Of a stretch of DNA of 64,000 nucleotides, positions 7,506 to 15,115 are shown in pieces. The stretch is from Pseudomonas moraviensis (GTDB lineage Bacteria; Pseudomonadota; Gammaproteobacteria; Pseudomonadales; Pseudomonadaceae), in NCBI RefSeq assembly GCF_900105805.1, contig NZ_LT629788.1:5750501-5814500 (forward strand), read 5' to 3'. Both the position numbers and the translations under genes were made by a program. The notes beneath the pieces were generated by a model that saw nothing but the letters and a program-made list of their open reading frames with translations, was not told the DNA's origin and did no database searches. The stretch's first letter is position 1. The number at the start of each line of letters is the position of its first letter.

Positions 7506-7694
7506 CTATTTTCGACGGTTCAGTTGGTTGTCAATGTGGGTCATTTCCGATTTGATCGCGTTAATCGTCAGCGTTTGTATTGGACTGGATTTGCCCGGGC
7601 CTGCGTTGATGGTCTTCAAGAGGGCATTGAGATGGGCCTTCCGAGTTTTGAGCGTGTCAGACCAACTGGCGCTGTTCTGTATCGGCTTGTTCAT
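7506..7694 (-). CDS. Small hypothetical island protein
   Basis: 62 residues starting MNKPIQ, helical and basic, no family recognised. A longer frame could start nine bases earlier, at 7703, but the AAGGA ribosome site lies 9 bases before the second ATG, which favours 7694. The gene overlaps the 3' end of the coiled-coil gene by 38 bases in another frame, so translation is probably coupled. About 64 AT-rich bases separate it from mvaT and may hold an internal promoter. Confidence 0.6.
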   Translation of the reverse strand: MNKPIQNSASWSDTLKTRKAHLNALLKTINAGPGKSSPIQTLTINAIKSEMTHIDNQLNRRK

Positions 7695-8601
7695 TACGTT
7701 CATCCTTGCGTCGTTCTGGATTGTTCATATCTTCGAGGTACTGCGGTACCGTCAGGCTGTCGAGCTGGATTAAGTCCCGCGCGCGATATTGGCGCGAACG
7801 AGCTGATAGCTCTTCCCACGTCCAATTCCCAAAGTTCTCACCTTGCTCTGGAACGGCAAGCTTCATAAGTCCAATCTGGTCACGGTCAAGCAGGTTGTAA
7901 TTGGCCCACAATTTTCCGCCCACCTCGAACAACGCTTTTGCGGCCTCGTTCCACTTCTCTTCGAGTACCGTTTGCGATAGCAGCAGGGCGGTGCGCTCTA
8001 TCCCCTTATGCTTTACCTGTGCTTCTGCGATGTATTTATCTACGGTGACCAGCTCCTGCTCTAAAGCCTTCATGATCAGGTGTTGGCGACGATTGTGTTC
8101 GGTGGCCACCGTGAGGTTCTTCGCCGCCTTCTGCGCATCAGTGTTGGCGGTCTTCTCGCCTTCGGTATCACCCCAGGCGACTGCCTGCGCGTAAGCCGTG
8201 GCAGCGTCCGTCTCGGCCTGACGAGCTCTCGCCATGTCCTCTTCCGCCTGCTGCTGAATCTGCTCCAAACGGTTGCTGAGGCTTTGGCGCTTCTCCCTCA
8301 ACTCCTGTTCATCAGCGGTCCAGTTATCCATCGCTTCGATGTATCCCGCCATCAGTGAATCGCAGTAGGCAAGGTTCTCGCGGCGACTGATCTTCCTGTC
8401 CAAAAGGTCGGCGTTGTTTTTGCGCGAATCGAAACTCCGTTTCAGCTCGTTGTACCTGTTGCGGAGTTCGCGCTCCTGAGTCGGCTCGATGGTTTCCTCG
8501 CCTTCCAGCACAGCCTCAAGAGGCAGTAGTTCGGCATGCAGTTGGTCGGCCTCGCTCAACAGATGGTCGCGACGGTCTTTCAGGTTTTGAATCTCGTTCA
8601 T
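7657..8601 (-). CDS. Coiled-coil protein of unknown function
   Basis: 314 residues, about 70 percent predicted coiled coil (residues 1-110, 115-165 and 170-215), rich in Glu, Arg, Gln and Ala, with a compact C-terminal part (216-285) containing WTWEELSARSRQYRARDLI. No enzyme motif, signal or membrane segment. It follows the primase gene after a 93-base structured gap and has only a weak ribosome site. In satellites this position often holds genes for interaction with the helper phage, but I cannot assign this one. Confidence 0.7.
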   Translation of the reverse strand: MNEIQNLKDRRDHLLSEADQLHAELLPLEAVLEGEETIEPTQERELRNRYNELKRSFDSRKNNADLLDRKISRRENLAYCDSLMAGYIEAMDNWTADEQELREKRQSLSNRLEQIQQQAEEDMARARQAETDAATAYAQAVAWGDTEGEKTANTDAQKAAKNLTVATEHNRRQHLIMKALEQELVTVDKYIAEAQVKHKGIERTALLLSQTVLEEKWNEAAKALFEVGGKLWANYNLLDRDQIGLMKLAVPEQGENFGNWTWEELSARSRQYRARDLIQLDSLTVPQYLEDMNNPERRKDERNEQADTEQRQLV

Positions 8602-8634
8602 GTGGTTGGTCTCTGTTCAATTCGATTGTGGGTT

Positions 8635-8685
8635 TGCTGAGTGGCTGGCGAGGCCGGGATTTAGCCGGCGCTACCTCGATCAGCA
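8635..8685. other. Structured intergenic hairpin after the primase gene
   Basis: Nested inverted repeats: tgctga/tcagca (8635-8640 with 8680-8685) enclosing cgagg/cctcg (8649-8653 with 8674-8678) and ccgg/ccgg (8654-8657 with 8665-8668). No T-run follows on either strand. It could be an RNA processing site, a weak terminator or a protein-binding site. Confidence 0.4.
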
Positions 8686-8694
8686 GAGATGCCC

Positions 8695-11601
8695 TCAGGC
8701 AGCCCGAGCCTCGCTCTCATCCATTCCCGGAATCGTCTTCACGATGTAGCAACGTTGCGTACCGAGGCCTGGTAACCGGATCAGGCTCGACGCCTTGCCG
8801 TCCTTCCCCGGTTCCAGAACACCGCGCTGCAGCAGTTCCTTGTTCACCGCGTTGATGTTCATGCCTCGGAAGATTTCCGAGCGCCATAACTCGGGGAGCA
8901 CGTAGTAGGTGTTGGTTGTGTGCAGGGAATCACCAAGACCGTGCTCCAACGTCTTACGAAAACCGAGTCGGTCGATGGTGCGCGGACCGTGTTCGTCGAT
9001 CTTCGCCGCCGTCGACTCCCAACGCGTAAAGCGGCTCTCACCGAAGCGCTCGATGATCTGTCTAAGTCGCGCCACGATTGCATCGCCCTCGAAGTTGCCG
9101 GCGCCGCCACGCTCGTTCATCCATGCGTTGAGGCACACGCGAGCAGCGATGGTTGCGGTCCCGTCGGGCCAGCCGGTGATCCCCATCGCGGTTGCCAACT
9201 CGCCCGCTGCAGCGGCGAGACCGAAGCGAGCGGCGGCACGGTGCGCTTGTCCACTGGCCGACGCCGGTAACGACTGGGCGATAAAACCTTCCAGCGTGCG
9301 GCGCAGGATGGCTGCCCAGCCGTGACGCTTACCGGGTTCACACAGCGCGGTAAGGAAGGCTGTGAGCGGCGTGCCGTAGTACTTCGCTACGCGTGCTTTG
9401 AGCGCGTCGGACAGTGCCGCTGCATCTTCAAAACCGTTAAGCACATCGAACATGCCGAGGCCTTTGCTGGCATCGGCCGGGACAGCAAGCATGCGCACTT
9501 CCATACCCGCTTTTAGTTCCTTGTTCGCTTCGGCCATGTGCTGGGCCAACGTCTTCTCGCCGGTGGAGAGAAATAGCAGGCGCCACTCCTGTACCTGTCG
9601 GCCAGCTTGGCCTCGATCGTTGGCGCGTGCCTTGCCTGTGCCGTTGCCGAGCATGTACACCGTCTCGCCGATGATGCGCGGGTCGCACATGCCGATTTCA
9701 TCCAAGACCAGAAGGCCGTCGGAATGCGCGGCGGCGATAGACTCCAGCGCGTTGTCGGTGGAACGCCACGAACGCACCAGTCGCGGTCCGCCGTAGATCG
9801 AGGCGGCGACCTGCAAATGGGTGGTCTTGCCGCCGGAGCTGTCGCCGTACAAGTGAAAGCCGCCCGACTCATGACCAAGCATGTGCAACAGCGGCCCCGC
9901 GAAGGCCACGCCGACGACAAATGCCAAACGATGATTGCCGACGCACAGCGCGCCGATCTGCTCTTGCCATTGTTCAAGCGTGCCCGCTTCGCTGATTGGC
10001 GGAAGTTGCGAACCGGCTTCGTAGAAGTGTAGGTGCTCGCTGTGCGCACCAACCTGCTGCTCGGGCAGTAGAAACGCCGTGTCATGCCAACCTAAACGCG
10101 TGACCAGTCGAGCCCGTTGGGCGCTGTCGAAGCCGCCGAGATAACTCTGCAGATCATTGCGTGCATTACGCCCTGACCGACTTCCGGCGAGACGTAGCCC
10201 CATGTCCACCAGCGGGCCGAGCACGTCTTTGCCAAAGTCACCGGTCATGGTGCGCGCCGGAATGTTCCAGCGTTTCTTGGCGCCGTCGGGATCGTCGAAT
10301 TCGACTAACAAGCCCCAGTTCTGACCTTTGTCGTCGCGAGTACGGGCGAGGATCTCCAATGGCGAGCACACCGGACGCGCCTCACCGTCATCACCGGCAT
10401 AAAACACACCTTCTGACGTGAGTCGAAAGCCGCCGGGCATCAGGTCGGTTTTCGATTTTGTCGGGCGCTTGGCTGCGGGTTTCGTCTTCGCGTCCGGCTT
10501 GGCTTCAGTTTGCTCCGGGGATGGTTTTTCCTCGACCAAACCAAACAGCTCGCCGCTGCTTTGCAGCTCAGCGAAATGCGCGGCTGTCCAATTTTTGGTG
10601 AGCGCATCGGCAGCGTCATCACCATCATCCCATTGACCACCTTTGGCGAAAGCGGCGCGGCCACTCTTCAGCGTGGGCTTGCGTTTGAACGAGTCCAGAG
10701 CGATGAAACGGACCGAGGCGGCTCCGATTTCGCGCAGCTTTTCGGCGACGGTTTTCATGCAAGCTTTGCCGCTGTCGTCGTTGTCAGGCCACAACAGCAC
10801 ATCGCGACCCTTAAGTGGTGTCAGGTCAGCTTTATGCCAAGAGTTGGAACCGTTCGGCCAGCAGGTGGCCACGTGGCTCGGCAGCAGTTCGGCGGCAGCG
10901 TCGGCAGCTTTTTCGCCTTCGCATAAAACCACTGGCGCGTCACTGCGCTGAGCGAGTTCATCAAGTCGCAACAGCGGACGTGGATCGGGCAGACCCTGCC
11001 AGCGCCATTGCGTGGTTTGGCCATCGGCGCGCTCGCACCATGTAAGTGGTGCAAAAACCTTTTTCGGCTTGCCGTCCTCATCGGGCGTCAGGTCGAAGCG
11101 GTAGAGCGCCATAAGCGGCTGGCCTTTTGCATCACGGTAGATCCACACCTTGGACGGTGCGCCGTGCTGCCGATGCTTGGCAGGGCATTTGTTCATGGCC
11201 TCGCCTGGGATCGGCTGGATGGCAATCCACTCAGGAGCTTTTGTCTTGGCAGGCGTTGTCTTCGCCTGGGCACCGCCGGGCGACACGTTGAGGAATTCTG
11301 CGAGTTGGTTGCAGGCCTCGATGTCGGTGCCGCCGTCCAGATAGCGCACCAGATCGATCAGGTCGCCGCCCTTGTCGCCGGTGGCAAAGTCGGACCATGT
11401 GCCTTTGCTCAAACTGATCTTGAGCGAACCGGCGCGCTTATCGCTGCGGGTTGGGTTGGGTGCGGTGTATTCCTTGCCTCCGTCGACGCGCTTGCCATTG
11501 GGCAGCCAGTGAGACAGAACGCGATCAATGTCTTTCAGTGCGGCGGCTTTCACGTCGGCAAAGCTTAGACGCTTTGCGGAGGTGCTCGGGCGTTGGCTCA
11601 T
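8695..11601 (-). CDS. TOPRIM/DUF927 primase-helicase of the satellite
   Basis: 968 residues. An N-terminal primase-associated region is followed by a TOPRIM domain with VVLCEGEK (Glu228, 224-231) and LLWPDNDDSG (Asp273 and Asp275). An Ala/Lys/Pro linker (about 355-388) leads to a DUF927 helicase domain with Walker A GDSSGGKTT (586-594) and Walker B LLVLDEI (Asp634-Glu635). This combination is the single replication protein of P4-like satellites, acting as origin recogniser, primase and helicase. The start overlaps the stop of the DUF3077 gene by 4 bases (ATGA). Its likely targets are the paired iteron arrays at 1811-1932 and 14963-15087. Confidence 0.93.
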   Translation of the reverse strand: MSQRPSTSAKRLSFADVKAAALKDIDRVLSHWLPNGKRVDGGKEYTAPNPTRSDKRAGSLKISLSKGTWSDFATGDKGGDLIDLVRYLDGGTDIEACNQLAEFLNVSPGGAQAKTTPAKTKAPEWIAIQPIPGEAMNKCPAKHRQHGAPSKVWIYRDAKGQPLMALYRFDLTPDEDGKPKKVFAPLTWCERADGQTTQWRWQGLPDPRPLLRLDELAQRSDAPVVLCEGEKAADAAAELLPSHVATCWPNGSNSWHKADLTPLKGRDVLLWPDNDDSGKACMKTVAEKLREIGAASVRFIALDSFKRKPTLKSGRAAFAKGGQWDDGDDAADALTKNWTAAHFAELQSSGELFGLVEEKPSPEQTEAKPDAKTKPAAKRPTKSKTDLMPGGFRLTSEGVFYAGDDGEARPVCSPLEILARTRDDKGQNWGLLVEFDDPDGAKKRWNIPARTMTGDFGKDVLGPLVDMGLRLAGSRSGRNARNDLQSYLGGFDSAQRARLVTRLGWHDTAFLLPEQQVGAHSEHLHFYEAGSQLPPISEAGTLEQWQEQIGALCVGNHRLAFVVGVAFAGPLLHMLGHESGGFHLYGDSSGGKTTHLQVAASIYGGPRLVRSWRSTDNALESIAAAHSDGLLVLDEIGMCDPRIIGETVYMLGNGTGKARANDRGQAGRQVQEWRLLFLSTGEKTLAQHMAEANKELKAGMEVRMLAVPADASKGLGMFDVLNGFEDAAALSDALKARVAKYYGTPLTAFLTALCEPGKRHGWAAILRRTLEGFIAQSLPASASGQAHRAAARFGLAAAAGELATAMGITGWPDGTATIAARVCLNAWMNERGGAGNFEGDAIVARLRQIIERFGESRFTRWESTAAKIDEHGPRTIDRLGFRKTLEHGLGDSLHTTNTYYVLPELWRSEIFRGMNINAVNKELLQRGVLEPGKDGKASSLIRLPGLGTQRCYIVKTIPGMDESEARAA

Positions 11602-11870
11602 GCGTCAGCCCTCGGCAGAAACAATGCGTCGTTGATGTCATCGATCAGAGCTTTAGCCATCTCGCCTAGGTACATGGCAGGCCAACTGAAACGCTCACCG
11701 CTGTCACTCATGGCGGCGTCGAAATTAAGTTGGTTGGCGTGATGCTGCAGCAGGGAAACCATCTCCAGTGCGTCTTCGACCGGTACTCCGGCATTGACCC
11801 GGAACAACTTCAAATCGGAGGCGTTCACGCGAGTGAACGTGGCATGCCCGAGGGTGGTGGAGGTGGTCAT
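11598..11870 (-). CDS. DUF3077 family protein
   Basis: 90 residues. The core LFRVNAGVPVEDALEMVSLL and the tail ERFSWPAMYLGEMAKALIDD are typical of DUF3077, a small helical family common in Pseudomonas genomes and their mobile elements. Function unknown. It overlaps both neighbours by 4 bases (ATGA), so it is translated as part of the replication operon. Confidence 0.9.
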   Translation of the reverse strand: MTTSTTLGHATFTRVNASDLKLFRVNAGVPVEDALEMVSLLQHHANQLNFDAAMSDSGERFSWPAMYLGEMAKALIDDINDALFLPRADA

Positions 11871-12151
11871 AGCGCACCGCCTTTCTGCGCAGCAGGCATC
11901 GAGGTGGAGTCGCCGTGCAAGGTCAGCGTTTTGATCAAGCCAAGTGTGCCGCGCACGTCCCAGAGGACGGCCGCGATGACGTGATTAGCAAGGCGCGAGG
12001 AGTCGTTTTCGAAGTGTTCTTCAAGCAGCGTCAGCACCGAGTCGGCGCGAGCAATGGCGCAGGTGATGGCGTCGATGGGCACACCGGCTTCTGCGGTCGG
12101 ATTCACGCAGAGCAGGTCTTCGGGCAGGGCGAAACTCAAAGCGTTGTTCAT
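11867..12151 (-). CDS. Small helical hypothetical protein
   Basis: 94 residues starting MNNALSF, mostly helical (AIARADSVLTLLEEHF, then ANHVIAAVLWDVRGTLGLI), with a flexible tail. No named family. The start overlaps the stop of the 52-residue gene by 4 bases, which supports this start and translational coupling. The same frame is open much further upstream (see the Ash-like frame ending at the same stop). Confidence 0.75.
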   Translation of the reverse strand: MNNALSFALPEDLLCVNPTAEAGVPIDAITCAIARADSVLTLLEEHFENDSSRLANHVIAAVLWDVRGTLGLIKTLTLHGDSTSMPAAQKGGAL

Positions 12152-12631
12152 TGGGCACCGCCTGCGGTTTCGAGTGCGCGGGCTTTGGCCATGTGAGCGT
12201 TGTAACGGGAGAGGCGTGTAGCGAGGCTGGAGTTGGCGTGTAAAGCGGCGAGAGCCATTGCACGGTGTGCAGCGGCGCGAATTTTGGACGGATTGATAGC
12301 GGTCATGTAGAGCTCCTTTTGCTGAGGAGCTGCCACCGCTTGCGGCCAAGCAAGGAAAGGTGACAGCTGTACGCGGGTTGGCCGACCGGGGCAAAAGGGA
12401 CCCGGCACACCCGAAGGTGTCCCACGCACAGCCGCCATAACACGATACGGCGGGCACAAAAAAAGCGCCTGCGTTCGGATGGAGGGCGCTTGTGCGCCTT
12501 TTGCGGTTCGGACGGCCAAGTCCGGTCACTGAATTTGCAGCGACGACCAGAGAGTAACGTCCGTCTTTCGAAAGTGCAACTGCGCTGATGGCTTGCGGTT
12601 TTTTCAGGTGCGGCATAAATTGTTTGTGCAT
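11867..12631 (-). CDS. Ash-family-like frame spanning the leader region
   Basis: An open frame of 254 residues whose N-terminal 120 contain ALHPNAGAFFVPAVSCYGGCAWDTFG-type and AVTFPCLAASGG, SAKGALHD stretches. I associate these with the Ash family of P4 satellites. It has no stop before the in-frame 94-residue gene (11867-12151), crosses a terminator hairpin at 12458-12490 and overlaps the 52-residue gene. It may be a real but rarely expressed protein, or a conserved nucleotide sequence (an immunity RNA leader) that happens to be open. Start ATG at 12631; a TTG at 12646 is also possible. Confidence 0.4.
   Translation of the reverse strand: MHKQFMPHLKKPQAISAVALSKDGRYSLVVAANSVTGLGRPNRKRRTSALHPNAGAFFVPAVSCYGGCAWDTFGCAGSLLPRSANPRTAVTFPCLAASGGSSSAKGALHDRYQSVQNSRRCTPCNGSRRFTRQLQPRYTPLPLQRSHGQSPRTRNRRRCPMNNALSFALPEDLLCVNPTAEAGVPIDAITCAIARADSVLTLLEEHFENDSSRLANHVIAAVLWDVRGTLGLIKTLTLHGDSTSMPAAQKGGAL
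12148..12306 (-). CDS. Very small basic hypothetical protein
   Basis: 52 residues, MTAINPSKIRAAAHRAMALA and onward, Ala/Arg-rich and helical. It has a strong AAGGAG ribosome site 6 bases upstream and a 4-base ATGA overlap with the next gene, which is why I call it in spite of its size. No family recognised. It appears to be the first well-initiated gene after the leader. Confidence 0.7.
   Translation of the reverse strand: MTAINPSKIRAAAHRAMALAALHANSSLATRLSRYNAHMAKARALETAGGAQ
12458..12490 (-). terminator. Internal terminator in the leader (attenuator candidate)
   Basis: On the minus strand agcgcc and ggcgct (12485-12490 with 12464-12469) pair around a 15-base loop and are followed by seven T. 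It stops transcription before the small-protein, DUF3077 and primase genes. In P4, immunity works by early termination in the leader, guided by a small CI RNA; the same logic is possible here. A second small hairpin (12509-12513 with 12520-12524) lies just upstream. Confidence 0.6.
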
Positions 12632-12644
12632 GTAGATTGACCTC

Positions 12645-12675
12645 AACGCCTCCGGATCGCCCCCGGAGGCGTTTT
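12645..12675 (+). terminator. Hairpin between the 101-aa gene and the leader
   Basis: Perfect 11-bp stem (12645-12655 with 12663-12673, 7-base loop) with TTTT on the plus strand. On the minus strand the T-run is poor, so it would slow rather than stop leftward transcription from the upstream genes. Confidence 0.55.
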
Positions 12676-12679
12676 CGTT

Positions 12680-12985
12680 TCAGGCATGGGCTTCCCAGCG
12701 CAGGGATAGGAGGGGTAGGAAGCCGCCGCTGAGCATCGAGCGGGCGTCTTCATAGGCTTGGGTTTGCTGGCCTTCGTCGACGACCACCGCGCCGGCTTTT
12801 TCGCAGTAGAGGGAAAGGGCGCACCAGGTGCCGTCGGCCCAACTCATCACGCTAACTACGCGGCCTCGCTTTTCCTGTCGGCTGCGGTGGCGTTCGAGGC
12901 GCTGCATGAGACGAGTAGAAAATCCGATCCGGCGCAGTACGGAGAACGGATGCATCAAGGCGTTATCAGCGATCTTACGATTCAT
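12680..12985 (-). CDS. Hypothetical island protein
   Basis: 101 residues with a basic N-terminal half (RRIGFSTRLMQRLERHRSRQEKR) and a hydrophobic beta-like middle (WADGTWCALSLYCEKAGAVVVD). No known family. The start overlaps the 202-residue gene by 4 bases (ATGA). It closes the AlpA-linked gene group before the leader region. Confidence 0.7.
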   Translation of the reverse strand: MNRKIADNALMHPFSVLRRIGFSTRLMQRLERHRSRQEKRGRVVSVMSWADGTWCALSLYCEKAGAVVVDEGQQTQAYEDARSMLSGGFLPLLSLRWEAHA

Positions 12986-13590
12986 GCTGCCTCCTGCGTA
13001 CTAGCGAACAGTGGAGGAGGTGTTTCGCCTTTGAGCCAAGCGAGGATCTTGCTGTCTTCAGCACAGCGGCGACGGTGTACAACGGCCATTTGCTCGCGGC
13101 GTTGTGCAACACACTCCTCGACATAACCGTTCAGGTCGGAGGTCAAGCGCATATGTTGATGAGCGCGCTCGCTTGTCGTCTTCTCGACGGCAAGATCCTC
13201 ATCCATGATCCGTTGCCATACCGCCGGATCGTTCGCGAATCCCGCTGATTGATCGACGAGCCAGTAGGTAACCCAGTCGGTCATGCCCCGCGATTTCAAC
13301 GAGGCGAGGCGGCTTTCGCTCATAGCAAAATATCCGGAGCCGTGAACGCTCGAAAACTCTCTGCGCACCGTATTTTTGCGGATGAGTTCGGGCAGTTCCC
13401 AAGGATTGGCTTTTAGTGGAAGCACGAGACCGTCAGGGCTGAAGAAGTACGCATCTTGCTCTTCGCCGTTCCAGCTCACGCCCGCAATAGTGCGATGACG
13501 CCAGTTAATTTCACCAGGTTGATAGAGGCGGAATCCGATGCTGTACGAGTCAAAGAATGGTCCCTTGAAAGGGCAGTAATTGCGCTTCAT
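12982..13590 (-). CDS. Hypothetical island protein
   Basis: 202 residues, no membrane segment, rich in aromatic residues in the N-terminal half (YCPFKGPFFDSYSIGFRLY), with a helical charged C-terminus. No family recognised. It overlaps the AlpA gene by 4 bases and the 101-residue gene by 4 bases, so all three are one translational unit. By position it may belong to the satellite's regulatory or excision functions. Confidence 0.7.
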   Translation of the reverse strand: MKRNYCPFKGPFFDSYSIGFRLYQPGEINWRHRTIAGVSWNGEEQDAYFFSPDGLVLPLKANPWELPELIRKNTVRREFSSVHGSGYFAMSESRLASLKSRGMTDWVTYWLVDQSAGFANDPAVWQRIMDEDLAVEKTTSERAHQHMRLTSDLNGYVEECVAQRREQMAVVHRRRCAEDSKILAWLKGETPPPLFASTQEAA

Positions 13591-13907
13591 GCGGCCACCT
13601 GATTCCGGGCCTCGATGCGGCTTTTGACCCAGCTCTGGACTTCAGAAAGAACCCACGCGACAGGAGCTCCGCGTGCGTTGCTATTGCTCAGTTTTACCGG
13701 TCGTGGAAAACCACTTTCAGGGCACTGCATCAGCTTGTAGAGAGTCGAGCGCTTGAGTCCCGTAGCTATCTCAAGACGCGGCATGCGAATGAGGGTAGTG
13801 GCGGGATCAAACGGAGTGGCTAGATCTGGTACGGCGGAAGGAGAGTCGAAACGATTAGCAAGATTTGAAAAGGTTGGAGCGGGGAATTGGGTGAGGTTCT
13901 TTGTCAT
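13587..13907 (-). CDS. AlpA-family regulator / excisionase
   Basis: 106 residues with a MerR-like winged helix typical of AlpA: RMPRLEIATGLKRSTLYKLM followed by FPRPVKLSNSNARGAPVAWV and EVQSWVKSRIEAR. AlpA-family proteins in P4-like elements activate the integrase or act as excisionases. The N-terminal 40 residues are an extra low-complexity extension. I start at ATG 13907, with GAGAG just upstream. The frame stays open to 14198, but that part runs antisense-like under the 279-residue gene and lacks a start signal. Confidence 0.85.
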   Translation of the reverse strand: MTKNLTQFPAPTFSNLANRFDSPSAVPDLATPFDPATTLIRMPRLEIATGLKRSTLYKLMQCPESGFPRPVKLSNSNARGAPVAWVLSEVQSWVKSRIEARNQVAA

Positions 13908-13995
13908 TGGTATTGCTCTCGATTGGTTTGGACGAGAGCAATGGTCTAGAGATTGGGCGCCGGTGAGCAGTTCACTTCCATTTGAAATTTCAGGT

Positions 13996-14835
13996 TTACA
14001 CCACGAAGTTGCGCTTGAGAATTGCCTCGACACTTTTACGAGACAACGCCTTTTCGGTTTCAAGGGCGATCCACTCAGGGCGCTGCGCGGGTGGCTTTGC
14101 GACTTCCTGCTCGAGCCAGGAATGTACCTTCGAGGTGATATCCCTGTGTGACATGCCGCTCGCCAAGTAATGAAGGGCCTGCTTAGTGATAGCCGCATCG
14201 CGAGTGGTCATGTCTTGAGCTCGCCCTATCCCACTGACGACGCCACCTTTCTTGCGAATGGCGTTTTTGATAGCTCTATCTGCAGTCGGGGTCAGCTCAT
14301 CATCGATAAGGCAGGGGAGTGAAGTAATCGGCTCCAGATGAAGCACATATTGCTCGAGCGCCTCAATGCGTTCCCGCGGATCAATCTGAGTCTCGACGAA
14401 ATTACAATAGAAGCTCCAAGGCCAGTCGGTCGGATGCTTCGACACGTATGACCAGACCTTCTGATCGGCTTCACGCATCCAGTCGCTCAAAATCCCGAGT
14501 GCCTTCACAGCGCATGCCATGATGTAGGCCGCATGTGCCTCTCGATCCGAAGCAGCGTGACAACCGCTGTATTGACGAACCCAGTGCGCGAGGCGCGCTC
14601 TGTGGTCGGTAGAGGCGTACTGGAAAATGGTTTCCTCATGCATAGTCGCCTTGATGCACATACTGCTGAGATCGCTGCTGATGCCGCTGCTCTGGATGCG
14701 CTGGCAACACTGATCGATCAAGTAACACACGTCATTGAGCTGTTCACGGCACAGGGCATAAAGCGACTGGTCAGATAGGAAGCCCCTCAAGCCAGACGTA
14801 AGTGCCGAATGCGCGATGCTTTGGTTAGTAGTCAT
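13996..14835 (-). CDS. Hypothetical island protein with C-terminal HTH-like end
   Basis: 279 residues, cytoplasmic, no named family. The C-terminal 65 residues (ITKQALHYLASGMSHRDITS and on to ALSRKSVEAILKRNF) look like a recombinase-type helix-turn-helix, so DNA binding is plausible. It lies between integrase and AlpA, 88 bases upstream of AlpA, and begins beside the right iteron array. The ribosome site is weak. Confidence 0.7.
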   Translation of the reverse strand: MTTNQSIAHSALTSGLRGFLSDQSLYALCREQLNDVCYLIDQCCQRIQSSGISSDLSSMCIKATMHEETIFQYASTDHRARLAHWVRQYSGCHAASDREAHAAYIMACAVKALGILSDWMREADQKVWSYVSKHPTDWPWSFYCNFVETQIDPRERIEALEQYVLHLEPITSLPCLIDDELTPTADRAIKNAIRKKGGVVSGIGRAQDMTTRDAAITKQALHYLASGMSHRDITSKVHSWLEQEVAKPPAQRPEWIALETEKALSRKSVEAILKRNFVV

Positions 14836-14962
14836 TGGTTAGTGGCTCGCGCATCGTCTCCGCTTTGATCCCACGCCCTATATTTTGCGAGCGTAACCAG
14901 CGAAACCCCTCTTTCAGTACGCGGTAAGCAGCGGCCCGCAGTGGGGAAAGGGCTCGTTTTGG

Positions 14963-15087
14963 CGTTACACATTTGTGCCGAGTTACATGCGGTGTACGAA
15001 GATCCGCGCAATCGTGTAACAAGCCTTAGAGTCAATGAATTCAGGCGTTTGGTAGCGGTCGTTACATGCGTAACACCTGTAACACCG
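14963..15087 (+). repeat. Iteron array, right copy (GTTACAC type)
   Basis: CGTTACAC (14963-14970), GTGTAAC (15014-15020) and CGTTACA (15060-15066), followed directly by gtaacacctgtaacacc. The spacings of 43 and 39 bases equal those of the left array in the opposite orientation. The array fills the gap between integrase and the 279-residue gene; frames across it are not credible genes. Confidence 0.7.
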
Positions 15088-15115
15088 ATTTTTGGTCGGA
15101 TATGGAAACGCACGT

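Noticed and set aside
13908..14198. N-terminal extension of the AlpA frame
   Set aside because: No start signal; it overlaps the 279-aa gene, and AlpA homology begins well after ATG 13907.
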